Assembly (NCBI GenBank): GCA_038380795.1 | Contig: CM076261.1 | Coordinates: 31,025,866 to 31,089,865 of the forward strand | Length of the DNA: 64,000 nt | DNA from: Pyrocephalus nanus | Taxonomy: Eukaryota; Chordata; Aves; Passeriformes; Tyrannidae | Direction: 5' to 3' | Shown here: positions 41,101 through 51,960 of the stretch, piece after piece | How positions within the stretch are numbered: position 1 is the first letter of the stretch | Layout of the letters: each line of letters begins with the position of its first letter | Made by a program: the position numbers and the translations under genes | Notes under the pieces: generated by a model | The model's database searches: none | What the model was told of the DNA's origin: nothing | What the model saw: the letters and a program-made list of their open reading frames with translations, nothing else

Positions 41101-42902
41101 ATTGGTTTATGTGGTCAGGATGTTTTGCCACCAAAATCTAGGTGGAGTCAATTGAAATCTGTCCTGTGGTTTTGCGGTACGGTAATATGTTTTCTAAATT
41201 TAATATACTGTAGGGCAGAAGGTTTGAATTCCTGAAGATAGAAACTCATGTATGCTTTTCCTTTTTCTTTCTTGCTAAATAGACCTAGATGGAAAGGTTT
41301 CTTACAGTTATCTCTTCTTCCTACCACAGGTCAGTCAATGAACCAAAGTTTATTCATTTTGCCCCTTTGGAAGTAGTGTTCAGCTGCATGTCTGAGAGTG
41401 AATGACTGCTAAAGTGAGGATAAACATCCTGTAAATATCTGGAGGAAGGAGATGCAAATTGGACCTCTTCTGAGTAATTAAAATCTGAGTTTATCTGCTC
41501 CATTTTTTCAGTCATTTGAAGAAGTATGTGATATGTGGTGAGCAGTTTACTGAAGAATGATGAACTTTATTCCTTTTCATTTGTTGCTGAAAAACTCATC
41601 AGCATATGAGCAGTTCAAAGAATAGTACTAAAAAGTGACAACAGGAAAGGCAGAGCTATGATTTGTCTGGCGGTGAACTTCCTGATGACTAAGTACTCAC
41701 AGCACATGAGTGGAAAAATCTGATACTACACTTGGAGGCCAGAGGCCATAGTCCAAAAAAACAATGTCCTCTAACAAGGAAAAGGTCATCAAGACTAAGC
41801 TTTCATTTAACCTATGAAAGTATCTTCAGTTTTTCATGGGCACGAGGGCAGTCATGACTTCAAACGCCAGACCTGAAATCCTGATACAGCCAATTTGGCA
41901 GATAATGAATGAAAACCAACCATTCTTCTCCCCAGAGATGTAAAGCATAGACAGCTTTAGAAGATATATGATAGAGCGAAAAGAGTATTCACTTCTTTTA
42001 AGTGAAGACAATATAATGTTCTAAGCAGTCACATGAGTTCTACAGAAAGAAATTGCTTTCCCCTCTGGCTAGAGAAGTTCAGTGTTTCTTGTCTTCTGTT
42101 TAGAGATGGCACTGTAGTATACTAATGGCCAAGAGACAAAGGATGACATTAATTTAAAAAAAAAAATCCATCCACATATAAGTAAAAACTCACAATTCTA
42201 TTATGGATTTTAACACCACTTTCAAAGTCCTAATCTGGGAGTCAAACCAGACAGTGGGGATTAAAAGCACTACTCTGGAATTTGTTTAACTAAGGCTGAA
42301 ACTCAAGTGAACAATTTGAGCTGATCTGAAACAGAAAATTAGGTGGTTTGCCTCCTTCCACAGTGAACAAGTTCTACCTTTACAGACTTTTCTGCCAGAG
42401 GTTAACCTCTCAAACCTCTCTTCCTTATTTGCCAAAGGAGAGTGAGGATACAAGCAATTCCCTTGAAAGCTAGTAACTTTTTTCCAGATTGTGAACAGAA
42501 AATAATGCACATACACCATGTAACTCTAAGGAACTGGAAGCCAGACCACAGCCTTATTTGCAAATACTGCAGCAGTTTTCTTCTAATCTCCTTACTCCTC
42601 AAGGACTGGACCTTTCAGGATAGAGAGTGCCTCCTCTGTATTTGCTTAGAACTGCCGCATATATTTAGTTTCAATTAAGACATTATGATAACTGAAAATA
42701 CTATTCCCAGTCTTTTCTGATGATGGAAAGGAGCAAAAAGAAACTAAGGGCCATAACTCACTGACAGAAATTTGGATGCCAGAGATATATCTGAATAGTT
42801 TTACGTGCATCAGAAGTCCCTTTCAAGTGCTAGATTTAAAGTAGGTTTAACCCCGATCATGACTTTTTCAGCTTTTATTATTTCCCTCACCTTGAAATAG
42901 GA

Positions 42903-42990
42903 ACAAAGTAAAACAAACCAAAACAAAAAACTAAACCAAAACAAACAAACAAAAACCCAAACAAAAACACAAACAAACCCACAAAAAACC
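42903..42990 (+). repeat. (CAAAA)n-like degenerate repeat
   Basis: About 88 bp of degenerate CAAAA/CAAA units with occasional CCC. The minus-strand open frame rich in F, V, W and C at 42810-43034 is an artefact of this tract. Confidence 0.9.
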
Positions 42991-43210
42991 TGGGACACTA
43001 TAGCTTTGAAAGGTATCACCATGAGCTTTTTCAAAAGAGCTTATCTATCACTTGTCTATTATCCTCCTCCACAGTGTTTCACAGATAACCTGATGGTTCC
43101 TTAAGACAGCAGTGACCAATTGAGGTCACTCTGTTTCTCCACTACTTCATGGTTAAAACAAAGCACAAATAGTTACTGTGTTTAAAGTTCAGCACACTGT
43201 GATGAAGTAG

Positions 43211-43803
43211 TGCTTGCGGTTTGACCCAGCCATCAGTTAAACCCCACACAGCTGCTCGCTCACTCTCTCCCTTCACTGTGATGGGGGAGAGAATCAGAAG
43301 GGTAGAAGTAAGAAAACTCGTGGGCTGAGATAAAGACAGATTAATAGGGCAAGCAAAAGACACACACACTAGCAAAGCAGAACAAGGAATTCATTCACCA
43401 CTTCCCATGGGCAGGGGGGTGTTCAGTCATTCCCAGGAAAGCAGGGCTCTGTCATGCATAAAGGTGACTTGGGAAGACAAATGCCAGCACTCCAAACATC
43501 CCCCCTTCCTTCCTCTTTCTTCAGAGTTTTGCATGCTGAGCATGATGACATATGGTTTGGAACATCCTTTGGGTCAGTTGGGGTTAGCTGTTCCAGCTGA
43601 GTCCCCTCCCAACTTCTTGTGCACCCCCAGCCCCCTGACTGGTGGAGTAAGGAGCAGAAAAGTCCTTGACTCTGTGCAAGCACTGCTCAGCAATAACAAA
43701 AAACTTCCCTGAATTATCAACATTGTTTTCAGCACAAATCCAAAATGTGGCCCTATAGTAGTAACTATGAAGAAATAACCCTATCCCGACCAAAACCAGA
43801 ACA
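43211..43803 (-). mobile_element. Solo LTR of an avian endogenous retrovirus (ERVL-like)
   Basis: On the minus strand the element begins TGTTCTGGTTTTGG and ends CCGCAAGCA, so it has TG...CA termini, and it is about 593 bp long. I recognise the sequence as a common avian LTR: the GTGCACAAGAAG block, the GACCCAAAGGATGTTCC and CATATG block, and the GAATTCCTTGTT and GTCTTTATCTCAGCCCACG blocks occur in the usual order. No retroviral internal coding sequence flanks it, so it is a solo LTR left by recombination. The TATA region (reads CAGCATGCAAAAC) and polyadenylation region (reads CTATTAATCTG) look degraded against the family as I remember it. The flanking 5-mers match only 3 of 5 bases, so the target duplication is decayed or the edges are off by a few bases. 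ERVL assignment is from memory. Confidence 0.75.
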
Positions 43804-44903
43804 TGCAGATATCAAGACTTGCCATGCAAAGTATCTTAACTGAATTATCAGGCACTCTGTGCTCAGTGAAGAAAAGGTACTTGCCAATGAAAGTACCCAT
43901 TTATTCACTCATCATTGTTTTCCTGCACAGCTCTGCTAAGAAAACTAGAGGCAGAAAAATCAGAAATGAGGATTTCTTTACTGACAAGCTCAGCCATCCA
44001 CAGAAAAAATGGTTTTCTCAAGTTTTCTTTCACTTTTTCTTTCAAATCCTTCAATTAGCATTACTGAAAAACTTCCATGCCCAAGTTAAACAAGACAACT
44101 CAGCAGCCCTAGTGGTTTAGAAGTACTGAAGCAATAAGAAAAAAGCCTACATCTGATATAAAAATATCCATTTATAAACTTAAAAAATTAAAGTTTGTAT
44201 TTTTTAACCCTTCAGAGTGTATGTTTTTAATTTTGCATCTGGAGGTTTGTCAACTTTGAAAAACTTGAATCCAAATTCAGAAATTAGCATGACAAATATA
44301 ATAAAATTTGATTAGGTTGAATGCCCAAGCAATTTTTTATTATTTACTTGCTTGTCAATGAGCCTAAGTAAGACATATGCCTGTATTTATTAATTTAATC
44401 AAATTACTTCACTATATTACTTCCCTGAAGGGCTGAACTCCAGAGCTAGAATAACTACATACCTTCTTACTGTGCAAAGACATATCACATCAGTATTTAA
44501 CTGAACTGGCTTACTTGTTCTAAGCCAAGTCTTCTCTTTCAATCTGCACATCAAAGGAAAAAGAAAGCATGTGCTTCGATACTGTCATTAAGTTCAGCAA
44601 CTGGACATAGACCTGGAAAGGCGCTTTTCTTTTTACAGCCTTCTCATTCAGATGCCTTCTTACTGTGGTTCTCGGACGTCTAATTGATTTCAAAGGTGTC
44701 TAGCAGTGTTTAGGAAATTTGATTCAGTGTGTTTTAAGCCTACTCTTTTGATGTGTTTCTTAGCAATGTGTTCATCTGGGATTTCTTATTAAGAAAATAA
44801 TTACTTTTTTTTTTTTCTTCCTGCTTATAGCTTAGATGCTTATTAGAGGCAGATCATTAATAACTAACTTGGCAGTATTGATACTTTCAGCTGCTGGCTC
44901 ACT

Positions 44904-44916
44904 AGGTGACTCACCT
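44904..44916. promoter_or_regulatory. Perfect AP-1-type palindrome
   Basis: AGGTGACTCACCT is a perfect palindrome around the AP-1 core TGACTCA, with an E-box CAGCTG at 44889-44894. One site of this length can arise by chance in 64 kb, so function is only a possibility. Confidence 0.3.
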
Positions 44917-46588
44917 ATCTTACTAGAACAAGCTAAACCAAAGGATATAATGATGTGATGTCAATTCCCTTCAGCAAGACAGGTAAAATGCACAGGCTGA
45001 AGGGAAGCAGCTTTGGGAAGTGGCAGCTACCCTAACAGCTACCACTGCTGCCTTTTTCAGACTTCTTTAAAACTACTGCCTTGGCAGAAGGCAGTGCCCT
45101 AAGCAATGCCTCCAAAGCTATTGTACATGCTCCACGAGGTATTGTGCAGCCTACGTCTGTATGGTGGATATAAATTTTCCTCCTGAAAGGAATAAACCTT
45201 TCACAAGTAAGGGAAAGAGAAGATATGGTTTCTAAATGAATGATTCATTGTTTGAGGGCGCAGTCTTGATTTGTTGGAGTTGCTACGATACCGCAGCAGC
45301 AATGCCAACTTATCATAGCCCTTAATGTTCTCTGGAAGCTCAGCAAGCCGAAAAGGCATTACTGAGAGAAATTATTTATTTTTAAACAGAATGGCTGTAT
45401 TTATCACAGAACTACTTTTAATCTCCTACCTTTCTCCATAGGCTGGCCTCAAATTAGGCACAATTTCCCTGCCTCCCCAACTCCCCCCTGGTTCTGGGGG
45501 AGTGAAGAGCATAAACAGGAAGGCAGTGTACACTGAAAAAGATGGCAGGATGCCCCAAAATGGTGATTTAAAAAACTGTCTTGCTGAGCCTGCCAAAACT
45601 TGGGGTTTGGCCTTTTTCTGATTAAAAAAAAAAAAGAACAATATAGTCAACAACTTTCTGTTGTATTGAAAGCATGTGCGGCTTTGCTGACTCATGTTTA
45701 CTAGAAAAAGTATGAAAGCATATAGCATATGTGAAAAAGCACAGCAGGGCTATATAAGAATAAAGTCATAATTTCTTGGGAATTCTTGTGTTTAAAACAA
45801 TAACTGTAGAAACAGCAAATCCGTCTTTCACCAGCATAAAAACTGCATGTTGTGCAAGCTGATACCCTAAACTGGGCTCCTGCAGCAGGTTAACATTACA
45901 AAACGGGGAACTGGCACTAAACAAACACCAAAGCCTCTTAGACATTAACAGAAAGGGCTACTGGAGATGGGAGTGAGAAAGAAACTAAGTATCAGCATGC
46001 AAATCTGTGATGCAGCAAAACTGTGAGGAAAATGTGGAGCTGAATTGCTACTCTTACTGAAGGAAACCTGGTGCCTGTTGCAGAAGAGCCCGTGACTGTC
46101 TTACGAAGATGAAAGCTCTAGAAGAGGAAAGACGTATGGTCCTTCCCATGGGATGCACACTTTCAGAGAACGTGAAAGAACAAAATTTATTTATAAATAA
46201 TAATGCCAGCGATTTAGTAAGGATTATGATGATAAAAACATGACAGCCCCTAGGTAAAGATTACCTAAGAACACATCTCTTCTGTTGCAAAATCAACTCA
46301 ATTTTCTCCAAAGAGTTGTAGTGCATGCTGCCACCTCCTTTCTTTTGACACTCTCATTAGTCCTCCTAAATTCAAAAATCAGAATACTACAAAAATGGCA
46401 AGTCAGAGACGACTACTGTTAAAAAGTCTTCTGCCCCTATACCCTGTCCCTGCCAAGTCACAAAGTACAAATAGAGCATGCAGGTTGGAAACCAAAATAG
46501 GAAAATTGCTTGTAAATAAGAGACTAGATAGGGAAATAGATGCCCAACCTCTACTACTGAAAGGAACCAAAATGATTCTTAGCTTAAA

Positions 46589-46604
46589 TTTTTTTTTTTT
46601 TTTT
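46589..46604 (+). repeat. Poly(T) run, 16 T
   Basis: Simple homopolymer in intron 1, poly(A) in the ANKH sense direction. No associated element is recognised. Confidence 0.9.
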
Positions 46605-48170
46605 AATTCAAAAACTTCCAATTTTTAATTTATTTTTAAAGAATGGACAGATTTCTTCCTGAATTAATGATTGAACTGGCATGAAAGCCATCTCTGTGTG
46701 GTACAAACTGAGTACTTCTTGACTAGACACTTAGGAACATCACTCTTTCCTGATGAAGTCTGGTAAGTTGTGTCTGCTTTCAAAGAGGTTGTGCTCCTTG
46801 ACTGACAGGTCCATCCTTTTTTGCTTTCAGTGCATGCTGAGAAATGACCCAGATTGGTTTTGTAGGAGGAAAAAGCTGTATGTTATTAATGTTTTTCTTA
46901 AATAAAATATTTTTCAAAATTGTCATAAAATCTCTCTTTTGTATCACAATTAAAAAGTCTCACCAAGTTACCACACTAGGATGAGAATGACATACATGGG
47001 CTTATATATCAGAGGATATTTATTGATATCTGAAATATAATTTGAGATTAGTCCTAAGCACAAAATAAGTGCACAAAATAATTCCATTAGCCATGCCTGA
47101 GCCCTAACTGTACTGTATTTTGTTCAAATAAGAATTTTCTCACTTTATTGCTGTTGTCTACCAGTGTCTGGCTGTTCAAAAATATCTAAAGTCATACAAA
47201 ATGACCCAATTACAACATACCACTGGCATTACACTGAACACATATGCTTCAAAAGATACAGCTTAAATCTAAATATATGGAACCTGATGGTGACTTGGTT
47301 TGTCATTTTGCAGTGTGCTCAAAAGGCTGAATGATCAGATGTTTCATCCTTGGGCTGGAAGGATATTCTTTCTAAGTCCTGCTAGTTCTAAGTTTTTGCC
47401 CCTTGGTACTGTGATATCTGAAGAAACTGCTGAGACTTCCTATTCCTTTGCTGCTTGATAGTAGCAGGAAAACAGGGAGGTTAAAAGAGCAATAAGGGAA
47501 TTAAAAGGATTCTTAAAAGGACTTGAAAGGAAGTACAAGCAGTGTCAGGAGGAAAGCACGCTCTCTGAATGAACACACTGCTTCCTGACAGCATCTCCAG
47601 CCTTTGATTAGGCTCAGCCCCTGGAGACTCCTGGAAGAATCCTAAGGGCTAATTAGAAAAATGACATGAAGTGATGAGAGTATTCTCAGCTGGTCTTTAT
47701 TCTTTGCTTTCCTTCTGAGGCAGAAAAAAAGCAAAAGAAGCGAATACTGTACATACCAGCAACATCAGAAATTGAGCTGCATTCATTATGATGGTTATTC
47801 TATCAGATTTGTGTTGCAGTTGAAGGGATTGAGCTCCATGAAAGGAGGTCACAGGATTAAAAAAAGGTCTTTCCTGAGAAGCCATCCCTTGGAGTGTGCA
47901 TGAAAGGCTATGGGAAGAAAATGACTGTAAAGCAAGACTGTGCCATTGCTACACCTTTTTTTAATACAGCCAGGGCTGGAAACAGCATGAATAATTCAGC
48001 CAAGAGACTTGATAGATTGAAGTGGGAGAAAAAATGAATTTCCTTAATTTACTACTAGTATTTACAAATTGTACCTTGCTTTAGTCTTCCTTGTTGTTAA
48101 ATCTTACTGCTTTCCTAACTTATGAGTTTGGCACAATGTCTGAAAAACAGAGAGCTGTGCAGTGACACAG

Positions 48171-48288
48171 CAAAAGAAACAAGAACATCAACAAACAAAA
48201 ACAAACCAAAACACTAAAACCAAACCAAAACAAAAACCCCCAAAACAAAAAAAAACAAACAAAAATCCAAACAACAACAACAAAAAAA
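48171..48288 (+). repeat. (CAAAA)n-like degenerate repeat
   Basis: The longest A/C tract in the window, about 118 bp of mixed CAAAA, CAAA and CAA units. It includes a short pure CAA run near its right end. Confidence 0.9.
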
Positions 48289-50002
48289 TCAGGATCCAAA
48301 ACTGATCTGCCTCTACAAGCAGTTTAAATAGAAATTATAATGGAAAAAACCATCAGCGCCTTCCATGCAAGCTTCTCAGACTGTAGAGTTTATATATAAA
48401 GGTAGCTCCACCTATATATAGTGACTGATGCAACTTATTATGTTACAGCTTAGTTTATCAGGAAAAATCTTCAATGAGTGTGGAGGTAAGAATCAATTTT
48501 CCTTGGTCCTGCATTTCTGTGCAGACAGATCATGGCTGTTGACTAACTAAGCCTCATTATTGGGTATATGACAAAGTAGAGAAAATAAATGACAACAGCC
48601 GTGACACAGCTATCTTGGAGAAAAAGCTGCACCTTTCAGCCAAGCTGAACCACTTCTGTGTACACTGTAATGGCTTAGAAACATAATGTTATATGAAAGG
48701 CAATAAGATGCTAGTGGTGGCTGTCACAACTAAAAGCTTTATCATGATGTGGCCCCAGGTTAATGATCCAAATCCCAAATACCCCAAGGGGAACCATCAT
48801 ATAAACCAATTAGTCCCCATGTGCAGAAGAAGAGCTCTGTATGTAAGGACTGATTTCCACCCAAAAGAGACATCTGCCTCTCTTTAATTTAAATACTATT
48901 TTTGATAAGTAAAGGACTCTCTGGCTTTTTGCTGGGGAAAAACCCAAGTCTCAATTAGAGGCCACAACCAATACAGGTGTAACAGACAGAGGTGTGCCTA
49001 TTTGTAGGAATGTGCACATTCAGTTGTCAGTGGGAAGAAGCAAAGACTATTAAAAAGAAAGTGACATTACCTTGCTGAAGGATGAGCTGTTTACCAGAGA
49101 GAAAACATGGCCTGGAGTTTTTAAGTTGTGGTCTGAAGGTAAGAAGTGGGTCCTGTTTCTTGTCTGGCTGTGGACTTACATGACCTTCATTATAAATAGT
49201 GTCTTTGCAATGAGCACTGAGAATTTAAGTTTGTAGAAGCCACATAGTGGAAAATCCAGTAGTAGTAAAGGAATAAAGGACAAGCCATTCTGACCTGTGT
49301 GCATTTAGATATCTGATTTCTATATATATTTTCAGAGAATGATTTGAGGTTTTTCACTCTGGCAGGAGGAATGCTGCACCATCCTAAAAAAAGACAATTG
49401 AGAGCAGTCTGTAAAAAAAAAAAAAGGGGTCTATGCATATCTCTGCATAATAAAAGTTTAACAAAACTGGAGTTCATAAAATATAAATCTTTTTTAAATT
49501 TTACTGAATAAAAGGAAACTTATGCTAAGCAGTATGAGAGCTTTTAAACAAATAGAATCATCTCTTTGCCAGTACGGGAACATGTGATCCCCCACGTCCA
49601 CTGCAGTTTCACTTCTGAAGACAAACAAAACATCCCCAGTGGACAAGTCATTCCACAACAGTCCCCCAGGAACAGCTTCTAGCAATGTTAGCAACTGTCA
49701 GAAGGAATTGCTAGATTAGATGGACATCTGAGTTGACACTGTTGGAAAACTAGAGAGGCACTGGCTGATCTGGTGTTAATAACATAAATTTACTTCTTAT
49801 TCATATAATTTGAAATACTACCTACCTCAGATGGCATGTACTGATATCTGAGGTATGCTTTGAGATAAAAGCCTACCTAAACTTATAGGAAGCAATCTAT
49901 CTTCTGGGAAGGTATTTAAAAGAAGAAAACTGCTGGTCTGCTTGAAAACAATGCTGACAAGAAAAATGGCAAGTCCATATAATTCAGCATTTGCAGGGTT
50001 AA

Positions 50003-50018
50003 TTTTTTTTTTTTTTTT
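50003..50018 (+). repeat. Poly(T) run, 16 T
   Basis: Simple homopolymer in intron 1, with no associated element recognised. Confidence 0.9.
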
Positions 50019-51689
50019 GCTAAAAATTATATTAAGTCACTCTCTTATATCTGTAATTCTTCAAATACTTTCTGAGGTGGCAAACAATTTTTGCTACATG
50101 CATATAGAAATTAATAAATTGACATTGAACTAATTTATCTGTTTTTTTAATGTATACTCAAGCTGACACTCTGGTCTGGTTTTCCCCTGTGCAATTAGGT
50201 GAGAGGGTTTTTTCCAAAAACTCCTTCAAGAATGAGATACCCAGCTGCTACTGGCTCACAGCAGTCAGCAGCAGGCAGCCTAAATCCCTCAACTGACACT
50301 GGGTCAGAGTATTTATTACCTTCCCACCCTTCTCCTTATTGCCACACTGCTGAACCCAGGTGTGGTGGGTTGTTCTCCACCAGCAGGCAGGAGCATCAAG
50401 CTTGTTTTGGTCTTTCCTACAGAGTTAGCTTCTCACCTCAAGATGCATTTTGTCATTCAAGAGCAGGAACCATCCCACCAAGTTGTTCACCACTGTTCAC
50501 CACTACCTTTCTCATTTCCTCCTTTAGCTCCCAATGTGAATCTTAAGCGATTTCCCGTGAGAAGAAGAGAAGGCACACATGTCAAATATATTGTATGGAC
50601 AAGTAGTCCTCAAAGTTCAGGGCAAGGAACTACCTGATAGGAGTAAGCTTAAAAACAAGCCAGGTCCTCAGGGAAGAAGAGACATCGCACAGTCTCTGTG
50701 TTCCAACAGTGAGGCCTTTACCAGGGACTATGTTTTGATGTGTACCCTATCCGGACAGTGTATAACAGGAAATCTCAGAGTGAAATAAATGTCACATCTT
50801 GCACAATAGCTTTTTCTGCAAAATGCAATATTGTACATGAACAACCACTGTTCTTTTCTTAAAAACAGAGATGAAAAAATACTAATGCTGGTTGCAGAGA
50901 TGTTGGAAGCTGTCCACCAGAAGGCTGGCCTCACTGGCCACATGGCCAAAGGCACAGTAGCTGCCTGACACAGCTTCCGCCATGTCAGCCCTCCTGACAC
51001 TCCCCTTTCTCCTCCTCCTCCTCACTCCCTGCACTCAATGGCTCACTTAAGTCAATGGAAACATTCCTTTGGCTTCAGTCAATACTGGATCAGGTCCTCT
51101 ATCACTGAGTGAACTTGTTTGTTTTCTTCTGGAGTGGCTTCCACATTTGCAGGAAAAGTTATCCCATAAGCCTAAATTCAGGTGGAAAAAATAAGCAGGG
51201 CACTCATGCCCCACGATGTTGTGGCTACAGGGAGCTGCCTCCCTAGGCACCACAGGCACTGAACTGGGGGGAAACACTGGCCCTCTGCACCTCTCAAGCC
51301 CCTGCAAGAGGCAGCCAAACACAACAACCCTGTCTGTGCAGAGGAGGGAAGGAAGCAGTCTGGGACGAAACACCATAATGTGGACATCGTAATCAGTTTT
51401 TGTCCAAACTGATTGTCACTTGTAGGGGGGTTAAAGAGCAAGATTGGAAAAACACATTGCAGAGCAATGCTGTAAAGAATTTGTACTAAATCAAGCACCA
51501 AACACTCCTTAAAAATAGTAACTCAAGAGGACTGATTTTGGCTTGAAAGGCCTGCATAACCACATACATATCTGAATGAAGAAATGAAAAATGCTCTCAA
51601 AGGCATCCCAACAAGCTTTCTTTATCTTAAATTTGCTAATCTTTTCCTAAATCAAACAGACATGTAGTTAGTTGGCCTGTTAACATGGC

Positions 51690-51960
51690 TGCATGTTCCT
51701 ATGGCAATTAATGAAAACTTTTTAAAAAAAAATATTTTTGAATAATTTTCATTAATAGAAATGTCAAAATGTTTCAGGTCCCCCAGGGGAAATTCATGAC
51801 CAGTTTTTATATGCAGTTTTAATAATTTAATCGGCAGTGTAACAATCCAGGAATGGAAACAGAGCGTTCCAGGAATGCTGCAGTGAATTAGTAATCATGA
51901 TCTGCTTGTAATTGCTGATTATCCCCATGAATTCTACCCAGACTAGTAAAGTGAATGTTT
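51690..51960. promoter_or_regulatory. Candidate intronic enhancer/conserved block
   Basis: The block holds a dense set of motif-like words. There is an 11-bp inverted repeat containing TAAT homeodomain-type cores (51707-51717 and 51746-51756). The word TCCAGGAATG occurs twice (51846-51855 and 51868-51877), each with a GGAATG TEAD-like core. Further TAAT/ATTA words lie at 51885-51925. The composition resembles known deeply conserved noncoding elements, but conservation cannot be tested here, so the regulatory call is inference. Confidence 0.3.

Noticed and set aside
42810..43034. Minus-strand frame rich in F, V, C and W that looks membrane-like
   Set aside because: It is a translation of the (CAAAA)n-like low-complexity tract.
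50190..50640. Possible second LTR (GTGGTGGGTTG words, open frames of 115 and 91 codons)
   Set aside because: Only a few short words match avian LTRs, and no TG...CA termini or ordered blocks were found.
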